A DNA stretch of 64,000 nucleotides from Novosphingobium indicum (GCF_014645195.1 NZ_BMLK01000001.1:186001-250000); one strand, 5' to 3'. Counted from the first letter of the stretch, positions 1-8,592 are shown. Numbers and translations: made by a program. The notes: generated by a model from the letters alone, not told the origin.

Positions 1-990
1 GCGTTCAAGGTCGATCCCGGTACGCGATTGTCCGATCGCAAACTGCTGCTCGCAGCCGCAGAGAAACACCTCGCCTCGCTGCTGCAGGAGCGCGCCGATG
101 CCCTGTCCGATGCCATCCACGCCGGAACGGCAGAGATCACGCTGGAAGACGGCGCTCTCGTCTGGGACGGCGAAACGATCGCCACGCTCTACGCCGGACG
201 CTCACTGCTCACGCCCGTGCTCGTGCCGGACCGGACGCTGGATGCCATTCCCGGCCCATCGCGCAAGGCGCTGGTGGCAGCTCTCGAAACCTGGCTGGAA
301 AGCGCACTTTCGCCGCTCGATCCCTTGCGCAAGCTCGATGAAGCGAGCCGCGCCGAAGATGCCGGCCCGGAACTGCGCGCCCTGCTGATCACGCTGGTGG
401 AACGTGGCGGGATGACGTCACGCGAACAATCGGGTGTCGACAAGCTCGACAAGCAGCGGCGGACCATGCTGGCGAAGCTCGGCGTTCGCGTTGGAGCGCT
501 GGATCTGTTCGTGCCGGCCATGCTCAGGACCCGGCCCATTGCCTTGTGGCAACTGCTCGCCCGTCTTGCCGGCAAGACGGGAACGGGCGGCAACCCAGAG
601 GCGGAAATGCCGCCCGCCCTGCCCGCAACCCGCCACGGCCGCGTGCCCGGCTACCGCAATCTCGGCAAGCAATTGGTCCGGCTCGACATGGCGGAAAAGC
701 TCCTGCGCGAAGCGCATGAAGCGCGCAGTGCGGAAAATGCCCGCGATTTCAAGCTCGATCCGGCACGGGCGGTCTCCATGGGGCTGACGACCGGCAGCTA
801 TTCCAAGCTGCTGCGTCTTGGCGGCTTTCAGGCAATCGTGCCGCCGCCTCTCGCGGAAGAAGCCCACGGGCCCCCTGCCCCGGTGCGCTGGCGCTGGCGG
901 CCTCCCCGCCGACAGGCGCGGCAGCAGGAACATCCGGCCCGTGTACGCAAGGACAGTGCCTTTGCCGCGCTCGCGGACATGGTGCGGTGA
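1..990 (+). CDS. Helicase-related protein, C-terminal part (5' end outside window)
   Basis: The reading frame is open from base 1 to the TGA at 988-990, so the gene begins upstream of the window. An internal TTG at 28 is not a convincing start. The visible ~330 residues carry no Walker motifs. They match the kind of C-terminal region found in the large SUV3-like SF2 helicases that precede an S4 protein, ferredoxin and CarD in sphingomonads and other alphaproteobacteria. The tail is Arg/Pro-rich (about residues 290-310), which suggests nucleic-acid contact. The assignment rests mainly on gene order, since the helicase core is not visible. Confidence 0.6.
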   Translation, partial: AFKVDPGTRLSDRKLLLAAAEKHLASLLQERADALSDAIHAGTAEITLEDGALVWDGETIATLYAGRSLLTPVLVPDRTLDAIPGPSRKALVAALETWLESALSPLDPLRKLDEASRAEDAGPELRALLITLVERGGMTSREQSGVDKLDKQRRTMLAKLGVRVGALDLFVPAMLRTRPIALWQLLARLAGKTGTGGNPEAEMPPALPATRHGRVPGYRNLGKQLVRLDMAEKLLREAHEARSAENARDFKLDPARAVSMGLTTGSYSKLLRLGGFQAIVPPPLAEEAHGPPAPVRWRWRPPRRQARQQEHPARVRKDSAFAALADMVR

Positions 991-1051
991 TACGCCGGCC
1001 GCTCGCGATCATCCTGGCAGATGGAAGCGGTGCCTGCCGAAGGGCGATTCA

Positions 1052-1342
1052 GTGAGGGTAGACAAGCTGCTTTGGTATCTGCGGCTGGCAAAGACCCGCC
1101 CCGTCGCCCAGGCGATGGCTGAAGGCGGCCACATGCGGCTCAACGGCCGGAGGGTGGACCGTGCCCACCAGAAGATCGCGACCGGAGACGTGCTGACCAT
1201 GCCCGTCGGCGGCGCCGTGCACGTCATCGAGATCATCGCCCTTCCACCGCGCCGCGGACCCGCGCCCGAAGCAAAAGCCTGCTACAGAGTGCTTGACGGA
1301 CAGGCCGTTGATCCCATAGCAGCGTCCGTCAACGATGCCTGA
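1052..1342 (+). CDS. S4 domain RNA-binding protein (HslR/Hsp15-like)
   Basis: A 96-residue protein whose first ~60 residues form an S4 domain: it opens with VRVDKLLWYLRLAKTRPVAQ and has the typical loop GGHMRLNGRRVDRAHQKI. S4 domains bind structured RNA, and Hsp15/HslR recycles stalled 50S subunits. I chose the GTG at 1052 because the S4 fold begins there and a GAAGGG sequence lies just upstream; the open frame continues further 5' but without domain sense. It lies 61 bp after the helicase gene and 18 bp before fdxA, so co-transcription is likely. The exact RNA target is unknown. Confidence 0.8.
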   Translation: MRVDKLLWYLRLAKTRPVAQAMAEGGHMRLNGRRVDRAHQKIATGDVLTMPVGGAVHVIEIIALPPRRGPAPEAKACYRVLDGQAVDPIAASVNDA

Positions 1343-1360
1343 GAGAAGGAATTTGCAGCC

Positions 1361-1699
1361 ATGACCTATGTCGTCACCGACGCATGCATCCGGTGCAAGT
1401 ACACGGATTGCGTGGAGGTCTGCCCCGTCGATTGCTTCTACGAAGGCGAGAACATGCTCGTCATCAACCCCAGCGAATGCATCGACTGCGGCGTGTGCGA
1501 GCCCGAGTGCCCGGCCGAAGCCATCCTTCCGGATACCGAGAACGGTCTGGAACAGTGGCTTGAGCTGAACACCAAGTATTCGGCCGAATGGCCCAACCTG
1601 ACCTCCAAGAAGGATGCGGCCCCCGATGCCGATGACTTCAAGGACGAGGAAGGCAAGTTCGAGAAGTACTTCTCGGCGGAGCCGGGCGAGGGCGATTGA
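1361..1699 (+). CDS. fdxA: Seven-iron ferredoxin FdxA
   Basis: A 112-residue ferredoxin. By analogy with Azotobacter FdI, Cys9, Cys17 and Cys50 would ligate a [3Fe-4S] cluster and Cys21, Cys40, Cys43 and Cys46 a [4Fe-4S] cluster; Cys12 and Cys25 are also conserved. The acidic C-terminal ~50 residues (helical tail) are typical of the FdxA branch. It is a cytoplasmic low-potential electron carrier. A GAGAAGGA ribosome site ends 10 bases before the ATG. It sits between the S4 protein and carD, an order seen in many alphaproteobacteria. Confidence 0.95.
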   Translation: MTYVVTDACIRCKYTDCVEVCPVDCFYEGENMLVINPSECIDCGVCEPECPAEAILPDTENGLEQWLELNTKYSAEWPNLTSKKDAAPDADDFKDEEGKFEKYFSAEPGEGD

Positions 1700-2055
1700 T
1701 CGCTGCGGACGAAAGTCCGTCAAGCCCCTGACATTTCACGGGACGGTCTCATTTTTGACTGCCCCGTGATCGATATGTCCGTATCGAAATCGGACGATTG
1801 CGCTTCCGCTGGGTGAGCCGGAGGGATTCCTCCGCTCGCCTCTGGATATTTTGTCACATCGATGCTATATAATGTGTCAACTGCCCGGGCGGTCTGCTCG
1901 TCTGGCAGGCGTTTTCATTGCGAGGCAGGGTTCGAAAGCAAGCGGTTGGGAGAGTGATCTGACCGGGCGGCGGAGGTTTTGCCTCCAGGTCGCACGCCCC
2001 CCGGAACACCCTCCGCTACAAATTGCATCGCCCCCTGCAGGTGAAAGGACGATAC
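1700..2055. other. 356-bp gap between fdxA and carD with several inverted repeats
   Basis: No convincing gene. Visible structure: a tight hairpin CGGAC-GAAA-GTCCG at 1706-1719 just after fdxA; a larger dyad TCACGGG (1736-1742) / CCCGTGA (1763-1769); a third dyad GTCCG (1777-1781) / CGGAC (1791-1795); and GGAGG/CCTCC at 1972-1986. A TATAAT hexamer at 1868-1873 lies in the only AT-rich patch and could be the -10 box of a carD promoter with a leader of about 180 nt, but I see no good -35 box at 17 bp spacing. Confidence 0.45.
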
Positions 2056-2589
2056 ATGGCAACCAAGGCCGACGCCTTCGATGTTGGAGACTACGTTGTA
2101 TACCCGAAGCACGGTGTTGGCCGTGTGATTGAACTGCAAAAGCAGGAAATCGCCGGGATGCAGCTCGAACTTTATGTTCTGCGTTTCGAGAAAGAACGCA
2201 TGACGCTGCGTGTTCCGATGAACAAAGTGGAATCGATCGGCATGCGCAAGCTGTCTTCGGACAAGACGCTGCGCGAAGCGCTCGACACCCTCAAGGGCAA
2301 GCCAAAGGTAAAGCGCACCATGTGGTCGCGCCGCGCGCAGGAATACGAAGCCAAGATCAATTCGGGCGATCTCGTTTCCATCGCCGAAGTAACCCGAGAC
2401 CTGTTCCGCGCCGACGATCAGCCGGAACAGAGCTATTCCGAACGGCAGATCTTCGAGGCGGCTTCGTCGCGCCTGGCCCGCGAACTAGCGGCCATGGAAA
2501 AGACCGACGAGCCGGCCGCGCTGCAGAAGATCCTCGCGATCCTCAACGAGCACGCGCCGAAGTACTACGAGAGCGCCGAAACCGCCTGA
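2056..2589 (+). CDS. carD: CarD family transcriptional regulator
   Basis: A 177-residue protein with an N-terminal CarD/RID Tudor-like domain (about residues 8-65: FDVGDYVVYPKHGVGRVIEL onward), which contacts the RNA polymerase beta lobe, and a helical C-terminal domain that touches the upstream edge of the -10 DNA. In alphaproteobacteria CarD stabilises open complexes at promoters such as those of rRNA. I chose the ATG at 2056 because it has the AAAGGA ribosome site and begins at the conserved MATKADAFDVGD-type N-terminus; an in-frame ATG at 2023 is less likely. A strong terminator follows directly. Confidence 0.95.
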   Translation: MATKADAFDVGDYVVYPKHGVGRVIELQKQEIAGMQLELYVLRFEKERMTLRVPMNKVESIGMRKLSSDKTLREALDTLKGKPKVKRTMWSRRAQEYEAKINSGDLVSIAEVTRDLFRADDQPEQSYSERQIFEAASSRLARELAAMEKTDEPAALQKILAILNEHAPKYYESAETA

Positions 2590-2612
2590 TCCGGCGTTTT
2601 TCGATGCACAGG

Positions 2613-2642
2613 AGGCCGCTTCCGCAAGGAGGCGGCCTTCTT
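2613..2642 (+). terminator. Rho-independent terminator of carD
   Basis: An 11-bp stem (AGGCCGCTTCC / GGAGGCGGCCT, one G-U pair) closed by a GCAA tetraloop and followed by TTCTT. It starts 24 bp after the carD stop codon. Confidence 0.85.
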
Positions 2643-2710
2643 GCTTTGAGTCTTTGGCTTTCAGGCAATCGTTCATTGCCCCGTTACCCCGATCATGAGA
2701 TGACCCGGGC

Positions 2711-3034
2711 ATGAGAGCCCCCCGTCTTCTTCCCGTTCTGGGCATTTGCCTGCTTCCCATGCTGTCGGGCTGCATTGCCAAGACGGCAGCAAACGTCGTG
2801 ACTGCGCCGGTTCGCGTGACCAGCAAAGCCGTGGACATGGCCACGACCAGCCAGTCCGAAGCCGACGAAAAGCGTGGCCGGCGCATGCGGGAATACGAGG
2901 AAGACCTGGGCAAGCTGGAACGGCGCTATCAGAAGCATATGCGCCAGTGCGACGACGGCAGCGATTCCGCCTGTCTCAAGGCGCGCAACGACTATGCGGA
3001 CATCCAGCAGCTTCGCGCATCGGCGCCTTACTGA
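2711..3034 (+). CDS. Small putative lipoprotein
   Basis: A 107-residue protein with a clear lipoprotein signal peptide: hydrophobic stretch at residues 5-18 and a lipobox L-S-G-C with Cys21. The +2 residue is Ile, so outer-membrane sorting is expected. The mature part is polar and probably helical, with a charged segment rich in R/K/E (about 55-80) and two cysteines (about 78 and 86) that could form a disulfide. No family recognised with certainty. It ends 7 bp from the convergent tsaC gene. Confidence 0.75.
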   Translation: MRAPRLLPVLGICLLPMLSGCIAKTAANVVTAPVRVTSKAVDMATTSQSEADEKRGRRMREYEEDLGKLERRYQKHMRQCDDGSDSACLKARNDYADIQQLRASAPY

Positions 3035-3040
3035 AACGCC

Positions 3041-3988
3041 TCAGGCTGCCGCGCGGCGCAACCGGTCGTTGATCGCGGTACCTATGCCGTCGTGCGGAAT
3101 CGGCGCCACGGCAATCCGCTTCTGCTGGGAAGCCGCCGCTTCATGCAGGAGCGCATAGAGCCGGGCGGCCGCTTCATCGAGATCGCCCGATGCCGACAGC
3201 GTGACGTCACCAGCGACATCGCCGAAACCGATGTGGAACTCGTCCGCCTGCGCGGTGGGGGCATCGAGACGCACGGGCTTTCCCGGCGCGTAGTGGCTTG
3301 CAAGTTGTCCGGGGGCCTCGATCGCCTGTGACGTCACGGCCTCGCTCGAGGTCCCGAGCACGGCAGCAATGCGCCTTTCGGAGATCGGTCCCGGACGGAG
3401 GACCTGCCAGCGCCCGCCTTCGCGCAGAGCGATGATCGTGGATTCGAGCCCCGCTTCGCAGGTACCCGCGTCGATCACGGCATCGATCCGATCCTCCAGC
3501 GACGAGACGACATGCGCCGCATCGGTCGGGCTGACACCGCCACTGCGGTTGGCCGAGGGCGCTGCCAGGGGCAGGCCCGTCTCCGCAATCAAGGCGCGCA
3601 TGACCGGATGAGCCGGACACCGCAGCGCGACTGTTGCAAGCCTTGCCGTGACAGCAGCTGCCACTGGCGCATCATCACGCAGCGGCAGGACCAGAGTCAG
3701 CGGCCCCGGCCAGAACGCGTCCGCAAGCTGCAGTGCACGTGCATCGAACGTCGCCAGTGCCTGTGCCGCCTCGAGGCCGGCAACATGAACGATCAGCGGA
3801 TTGAAACTCGGCCGCCCCTTGGCCTTGTAGATCGCAGCCACGGATTCGTCGCGATCCGCACGCGCCGCAAGGCCATAGACTGTCTCGGTGGGCACCGCGA
3901 CTAGTCCACCCTCGCGCAGGATTCGCGCCGCCTCGGCAATTCCTTCCCGATCGGGCGTCAGAATGGCGGGTCGGCTGGCGTGATCCAT
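3041..3988 (-). CDS. tsaC: L-threonylcarbamoyladenylate synthase (Sua5/YwlC type)
   Basis: A 315-residue two-domain enzyme. The N-terminal YrdC domain (~1-200) has the landmarks GLVAVPTETVYGLAA, KGRPSFNPLIVH and SANRSGGVSPT; a C-terminal Sua5 domain (~220-315) follows an HYAPGKP linker. It makes threonylcarbamoyl-AMP from threonine, bicarbonate and ATP for the t6A37 modification of ANN-decoding tRNAs. The length fits Sua5 rather than the short TsaC form. It is divergent from the AAA ATPase gene. Confidence 0.93.
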   Translation of the reverse strand: MDHASRPAILTPDREGIAEAARILREGGLVAVPTETVYGLAARADRDESVAAIYKAKGRPSFNPLIVHVAGLEAAQALATFDARALQLADAFWPGPLTLVLPLRDDAPVAAAVTARLATVALRCPAHPVMRALIAETGLPLAAPSANRSGGVSPTDAAHVVSSLEDRIDAVIDAGTCEAGLESTIIALREGGRWQVLRPGPISERRIAAVLGTSSEAVTSQAIEAPGQLASHYAPGKPVRLDAPTAQADEFHIGFGDVAGDVTLSASGDLDEAAARLYALLHEAAASQQKRIAVAPIPHDGIGTAINDRLRRAAA

Positions 3989-4037
3989 GCCCCGCCGCTA
4001 TAGCCGCGCGCGACGAAAGCCAAGGAAAAGCGTGCGA

Positions 4038-4889
4038 ATGACATCCCCCTCGCCCGATCAGACTGCCGATCAGACCGAACTTCTCGCCCGTATTGCCGAA
4101 GCGCTGGACCGGCTGGCGCCGCCGCCTCTCGCATCCTGCGACTGGCTGAGGCATCCGGCCTATGTCTGGACGGGTGAAGCGGCCCGACCCGTGCCGGTGC
4201 TCGATGCTCCTGCGCTCGGCCTGCTGCAGGGTATCGACGATCAGAAGGATCGGGTCGTCACCAATGTCGAACGCCTAGCTGCAGGCCATGCCGCCCACGA
4301 CATGCTGCTGTGGGGATCGCGCGGCATGGGCAAGTCCGCGTTGCTGCGCGCCGCGATCCGTTCGGCGCAGAACGTCCATCCCGGCAGCATCGCCCTGGTG
4401 CAGGTCGCGCAGGAAGCGCTCTCGGGCGTCGCTGGCCTGTTTGCAACTCTGGGCAAGATTGAACGCCATTTCCTCGTTTTCATCGACGATCTGGGCTTCG
4501 AGGAAAACGATGGGTCCGGCCCGCGATTGCTCCGTTCCTGGCTTGAAGGCGGCGTCGAGGCACGCCCCGGCAACGTCCGTCTCGCAGTGACCTCGAACCG
4601 CCGCGCGATCGTGGCCCGCAACATGTCGGAGCAGGACGATCCCATAAATCCGCGCGATGCCGTCGATGATCGTCTCGCCCTGGCCGACCGTTTTGGTCTT
4701 TCGATCGGCTTCCACAATTGCGATCAGGACGCCTACCTCGCGATCATCGCAGGCTATGCGCGCGCGTTCGGCCTCGACTGGGAAGAAAGCGACGCGCTGG
4801 AATGGTCGCGCCGCCGCGGTGCCCGTTCGGGACGCGTGGCTTGGCAATACGTCAACGAACTCGCCGGCCGCGCGGGCAAGACCATCTGA
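4038..4889 (+). CDS. DUF815-family AAA ATPase
   Basis: A 283-residue P-loop protein. Walker A GSRGMGKS lies near residues 92-99 and a Walker B-like FLVFIDDLGFE near 145-155; the C-terminal part carries an arginine-rich lid (WSRRRGARSGRVAWQ). DUF815 proteins are AAA+-type ATPases of unknown cellular role. I chose the ATG at 4038 because AAGGAAAAG lies just upstream and the family N-terminus starts there; the frame also opens at 3987, but that would overlap the divergent tsaC start. It is convergent with the next gene. Confidence 0.88.
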   Translation: MTSPSPDQTADQTELLARIAEALDRLAPPPLASCDWLRHPAYVWTGEAARPVPVLDAPALGLLQGIDDQKDRVVTNVERLAAGHAAHDMLLWGSRGMGKSALLRAAIRSAQNVHPGSIALVQVAQEALSGVAGLFATLGKIERHFLVFIDDLGFEENDGSGPRLLRSWLEGGVEARPGNVRLAVTSNRRAIVARNMSEQDDPINPRDAVDDRLALADRFGLSIGFHNCDQDAYLAIIAGYARAFGLDWEESDALEWSRRRGARSGRVAWQYVNELAGRAGKTI

Positions 4890-4894
4890 TCACC

Positions 4895-4913
4895 GATCTG
4901 GCCAGGCCGGATC
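4895..4913. terminator. GC-rich dyad between convergent genes
   Basis: GATCTGGCC and GGCCGGATC flank one base (one G-U pair) between the stops of the DUF815 gene and the sorbosone-dehydrogenase gene. There is no T-tract, so it is at best a weak bidirectional terminator. Confidence 0.3.
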
Positions 4914-6396
4914 AGGGAAGCAGCTTGTCCGTCTCATCGCGGAAACCCGCTTCAAGCTGACCGCCACCACCGGGCAGCGTCGGGTCCTTGAGTTCCTTCT
5001 GCGGCTCCAGATGGCCGGTTTCCACCGGCTTCACCTCGGGCGAAGGTTCCGCGCCCGGCTTGACGACACGCCAGATGATCCCGGCCGTATCGTCGCTGAC
5101 GAGCAGCGCGCCGGTCTTGTCCCAGGCCACCCAGGTGGGGCGGCCATGGGTCGTACCTTCACCGGTGTTGAACCCGGTCAGCACGCGCTGCGGTTTCACG
5201 TCCTTGGGATTGCCGTTGGCATCGAAGGGGATGAAAACGACATCGTAGCCTACCGCCGGGCGACGGTTCCACGACCCGTGGCGCGCAATGAAGGCGCCAT
5301 TGTCGAACTTCTTACCCAAGCGGCTGCCGCCCTTGTCGAACACCATGCCGAGGACGGCCGTATGCGCGCCCATCGCGTATTCGGGCTTGCGGGTATATTC
5401 GATCATGTAGGTCTGCATCGGCCACTGCACGCGGTCGTCGAAGGTGTTCTTCCAATAGACCCAAGGCCAACCGTACTGCGCGCCGACGGGCACGTTGGTG
5501 AAGTAGTCGGGAACAAGATCCGGGCCCAGCATGTCACGTTCCTGCACGGTCGCCCAGAGTTCACCGCTCGATGGATTCCAGTCCATGCCGTTGGGGTTGC
5601 GCATGCCCGCCGCGAACTGACGGCGCTTACCAGTGTCAGTATCAATTTCCCAGATCGATGCGCGACCGGCCTCTTCCTCCATCCCGTTTTCGGCGATGTT
5701 GGAGGCGGAGCCAACGGCAACGTAAAGGTGCTTGCCATCCGGGCTCAGCACCAGATTGCGCATCCAGTGGTTTCCGCCGGGCCACAGGTCCATCAGCTTC
5801 TTGGCGGAACCTTCCAGCTTGGTGGCGCCCGGTTCGAAGGGAAATTCGAGAATTTCGTTGTGATTGGCGATGTAGAGCTTGCCGTTGCCATAGGCCATGC
5901 CCGAGGGCGAATGCATGTCGGCAGTGCGGAAATCGAATTTCTGCTCGGCCTTGCCGTCCCCATCGGCATCGCGCAGCAGCATGATCGTATCGGGCGAAGG
6001 AACACCGGCACCGACCTTGTTCATCATCCAGCCCATCACCATGCCGGTAATCCCGCCGCTCTCCGGACGCGGTGGAGCATTGGTCTCGGCAACCAGAACG
6101 TCACCATTGGGTAAGGTGAGCATCGTGCGCGGATGGTCGAGACCTTGCGCGAAACGGCTGACTGTCAGTCCGTCCGCCGCCTTAGGCTTCTCGTTCTCGC
6201 CCCAGCCGACCGTCTCGAGTAGCTTTACGCTCGGCAGCCACTGCGGATCGGGTTCGACCAGCTTCGGGTCCTTGCCTGCGGTCGCATCGCTGGGAAGGTC
6301 CGAGGAATTGGAATATTGAGTCCAGGCCACCACCCCGATCAGGACGAGGATAATGGCAACTATGGCAAGGGCAGCCTTCTTGAGGATCGAGCGCAT
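4912..6396 (-). CDS. Sorbosone dehydrogenase-family beta-propeller protein, membrane anchored
   Basis: A 494-residue protein with an N-terminal signal anchor (about residues 8-27) followed by a six-bladed propeller of the glucose/sorbosone dehydrogenase family: repeated landmarks such as HPRTMLTLPNGDVLVAET, NHNEILEF, GMRNPNGMDWNP, RHGSWNRRPAVGYDVVF and GALLVSDDTAGIIWRV. Relatives oxidise sugars or aldoses in the periplasm, often with PQQ, but many have no proven substrate or cofactor. It stands alone, transcribed leftward, with its own short leader. Confidence 0.8.
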   Translation of the reverse strand: MRSILKKAALAIVAIILVLIGVVAWTQYSNSSDLPSDATAGKDPKLVEPDPQWLPSVKLLETVGWGENEKPKAADGLTVSRFAQGLDHPRTMLTLPNGDVLVAETNAPPRPESGGITGMVMGWMMNKVGAGVPSPDTIMLLRDADGDGKAEQKFDFRTADMHSPSGMAYGNGKLYIANHNEILEFPFEPGATKLEGSAKKLMDLWPGGNHWMRNLVLSPDGKHLYVAVGSASNIAENGMEEEAGRASIWEIDTDTGKRRQFAAGMRNPNGMDWNPSSGELWATVQERDMLGPDLVPDYFTNVPVGAQYGWPWVYWKNTFDDRVQWPMQTYMIEYTRKPEYAMGAHTAVLGMVFDKGGSRLGKKFDNGAFIARHGSWNRRPAVGYDVVFIPFDANGNPKDVKPQRVLTGFNTGEGTTHGRPTWVAWDKTGALLVSDDTAGIIWRVVKPGAEPSPEVKPVETGHLEPQKELKDPTLPGGGGQLEAGFRDETDKLLP

Positions 6397-6457
6397 GGCA
6401 AGGAGATAGGCCCACGCCGCCTAGGCGGCAACCGCGAGTTGCGCTAACGGAGGCCCT

Positions 6458-6952
6458 ATGTACGACTTTGCCCCCCAGCACGACCTTGAAAAGCCTGAAC
6501 TCTATAGCGCCCTCTCGCGCGCAGCGAGCGCTCTGGTGGAAGGGGAGCCCGATCCGATCGCCAACATGGCGAATATGGCAGCCCTGATCTGGCAGTTTGT
6601 CCCCGACCTCAACTGGGCCGGATTCTATCGCGTGGTTCCCGGCGCGAAAGGCGATGAACTCGTTCTCGGTCCCTTCATCGGCAAGCCTGCCTGCATCCGC
6701 ATTCCCATCGGCAGCGGTGTGTGTGGAACGGCTGCAGCCCTTGGAACAACGCAGGTCGTGGCCGACGTTCATGCCTTTCCCGGCCATATCGCCTGCGATG
6801 CGGAAAGCCGTTCCGAGCTGGTCGTGCCTGTCGTCAGCAATGGCCGCGTGATCGCCGTGATCGATCTCGACAGTCCGAACCCGGGCCGCTTCGACCAGCA
6901 AGATGCATCGGGAATGCAGCTGGTAGCGCAGGTGGCAGCGCTCTCTATCTGA
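6458..6952 (+). CDS. msrC: Free methionine-R-sulfoxide reductase (GAF domain)
   Basis: A 164-residue single-GAF protein. The three family cysteines are present: Cys79 (KPACIRIP), Cys89 (GSGVCGTAA) and Cys113 (HIACDAESRSELV), corresponding to the catalytic and resolving cysteines of E. coli YebR/fRMsr. It should reduce free Met-(R)-sulfoxide using thioredoxin in the cytoplasm. Length and motif spacing are normal. It is a single gene in front of the glycine-zipper protein. Confidence 0.9.
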   Translation: MYDFAPQHDLEKPELYSALSRAASALVEGEPDPIANMANMAALIWQFVPDLNWAGFYRVVPGAKGDELVLGPFIGKPACIRIPIGSGVCGTAAALGTTQVVADVHAFPGHIACDAESRSELVVPVVSNGRVIAVIDLDSPNPGRFDQQDASGMQLVAQVAALSI

Positions 6953-7043
6953 GCGCTGAACTGCACCGATTCGGGACATCGCCGAAGGATCCGGGCAAAA
7001 CGCTTGGTTTTCTGCGGATTGCGATGCTAAATTTCGCGTTAAC

Positions 7044-7075
7044 TTACGGAACTAACCGTAACGCTTTCGCGAAAG
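7044..7075. promoter_or_regulatory. Two palindromes directly upstream of the glycine-zipper gene
   Basis: TTACGG-AACTAA-CCGTAA (7044-7061) and the perfect 12-mer CTTTCGCGAAAG (7064-7075) lie within 45 bp of the start codon at 7086. They could be operators or a structured 5' leader. No regulator can be assigned. Confidence 0.35.
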
Positions 7076-7085
7076 GGTACTCCCG

Positions 7086-7823
7086 ATGCGCTTACCAGTT
7101 TCCGCTGCGGCTGCAGCATTCGCCATTCTCGCCACGCCAGCCATGGCGCAGGACGCCCCTCCGCCAGCGCCTGTTCCCTATCCCGGCGCTCCGGTCGGTG
7201 CGCAGGTGCCGTACCCCGGTGGCCCGCAGTACGGCAGCTATGATCCCATGGCAACGCGCGAAGCCTGGCTCGCCGATTGCCGCAAGCGGCTTTCGAAGCG
7301 CGACTCCGGTGTGGGCGGCGCCGTAATCGGGGGTGTAATTGGCGGGCTCGCGGGTAACCGTATCGCCGGCAAGGGCAACCGTACGGTGGGTACCGTGGCC
7401 GGGGCAGCGATTGGCGCGGTGGCCGGGGCCGCGATCGACAAGGCCGAGGACTCCGGCCGGAACCGCGATGAGTGCGAAGCCTATCTCGACAATTACTACG
7501 CCCAGTACGCGCGCGGCGGTTATCCCGGCTATGGCTATGGGTACGGACAGGGTTATGGTTACGGCAACCAGCAAGGCTATTACCCCGCGTACGGATATGC
7601 CGCGCAGGGTTGCTGCATGACCCAGCCGATGATGGCGGTTCCCATGATGATGGTTCCGGTTACGCAAGCGCAGCCGCAGTGCAAGGAGACCGTGGAATAC
7701 GTCTACGAAGACGTGCCGGTCCGCCCTGTTCCGAAAAAACGTTACATTCCCAAGCGGACCAAGATCGTGCCCGACAAGCGCGTGAAAACGGTTCCCGACA
7801 AACGCATCAAATCGGTGAAGTAA
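7086..7823 (+). CDS. Secreted glycine-zipper (2TM) protein with Gly/Tyr-rich segment
   Basis: A 245-residue protein with a signal peptide (1-21, cleavage after AMA). It has a Pro-rich stretch (25-50), a glycine-zipper region (about 76-117, repeated GxxxG as in VIGGVIGGLAGNR and GAAIGAVAGAA), a low-complexity GYGYGQGYGYGN-type segment (about 145-180) and a basic, repetitive tail (KRTKIVPDKRVKTVPDKR). Glycine-zipper 2TM proteins insert in or associate with the outer membrane and are often stress-linked. The substrate or partner is unknown. A strong bidirectional terminator follows. Confidence 0.8.
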   Translation: MRLPVSAAAAAFAILATPAMAQDAPPPAPVPYPGAPVGAQVPYPGGPQYGSYDPMATREAWLADCRKRLSKRDSGVGGAVIGGVIGGLAGNRIAGKGNRTVGTVAGAAIGAVAGAAIDKAEDSGRNRDECEAYLDNYYAQYARGGYPGYGYGYGQGYGYGNQQGYYPAYGYAAQGCCMTQPMMAVPMMMVPVTQAQPQCKETVEYVYEDVPVRPVPKKRYIPKRTKIVPDKRVKTVPDKRIKSVK

Positions 7824-7864
7824 AAAAAGAGGCCGGAGAGTACGAACTCTCCGTCCTCTTTTTT
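7823..7864. terminator. Bidirectional rho-independent terminator
   Basis: A long stem (AAAAAAGAGG...CGGAGAGT / ACTCTCCG...CCTCTTTTTT) closed by ACGA, with A-tract and T-tract on opposite sides. It lies exactly between the convergent glycine-zipper gene and the terC gene. Confidence 0.9.
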
Positions 7865-8562
7865 CAGAACAGCGTGGAAACGCCCAGATGCGGATCCACC
7901 CAACCGTCGTAGATCATCTTGCCTGCGACGTAGAGGATCACGACCAAGCCCAGATACGCAATCCAGCGATAGCGCTCGATATACCGGGCGATGAAGTTGG
8001 CTGCCACGCCCATGAGGATAACCGAAAGCAGCAGACCGACGATCAGGATACCCGGATGATCTCGTGCCGCACCCGCCACCGCGAGAACATTGTCGAGGCT
8101 CATCGAGACGTCGGCCAGGGCAACAGCCCATGCGGCACCGGCAAAGCTCTTGGCCGCATGCAGCCCGCTTTCCTCGTCGCCCTCGATCTCGGGAGAACCG
8201 GCGCTCTGCCCGCTATGGTGCAATTCGCGCCAGAACTTCCAGGCCACCCACAGCAGCAGCAGACCGCCTGCAAAGATCAGCCCGACAATCCCCAGCAGCC
8301 AGGTCACCATCAAGGCAAAGACGATGCGCAATACGAGCGCAGCGCCGATGCCGATCATGATGACCTTCTTGCGGTCGGCCGCCGGCAGTCCTGCTGCCAG
8401 GGCGCCGACGACAATCGCGTTGTCGCCGGCGAGCAGGAGGTCGATCATCAGAACCTGACCGAAAGCGGCCAGCGCCGCCGGTTCGGAAATGTTGGAGAAA
8501 TCGGCGATGATATGCTGCCAGATTTCTGCCGGACCTCCGAGCGAAGCCGCTTCGGCTAGCAT
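7864..8562 (-). CDS. TerC-family integral membrane protein
   Basis: About 232 residues with seven or so hydrophobic segments. Two family signatures are visible: IDLLLAGDNAIVVG near the N-terminus and ALADVSMSLDNVLAVAG in the second half, each with the D-N pair thought to handle metal ions. TerC/YjbE-type proteins are linked to manganese export and tellurite resistance, but the substrate here is inferred only. I took the ATG at 8562; a TTG five codons upstream (8577) with a nearby GGAG is an alternative. It lies just downstream of rho on the same strand. Confidence 0.85.
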   Translation of the reverse strand: MLAEAASLGGPAEIWQHIIADFSNISEPAALAAFGQVLMIDLLLAGDNAIVVGALAAGLPAADRKKVIMIGIGAALVLRIVFALMVTWLLGIVGLIFAGGLLLLWVAWKFWRELHHSGQSAGSPEIEGDEESGLHAAKSFAGAAWAVALADVSMSLDNVLAVAGAARDHPGILIVGLLLSVILMGVAANFIARYIERYRWIAYLGLVVILYVAGKMIYDGWVDPHLGVSTLF

Positions 8563-8592
8563 TCCCAGGATGATCAAAACTCCAGACCCCGC

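Noticed and set aside
1928..1940. T-loop-like GGTTCGAAAGC suggesting a tRNA
   Set aside because: No acceptor stem, D-arm or anticodon arm can be folded around it. The same holds for GGTTCGAAC near 18042.
3733..3745. TGCACGTGCA palindrome resembling parS
   Set aside because: Only the CACGTG centre fits; the flanks do not match TTTC/GAAA, and it lies within tsaC far from parAB.
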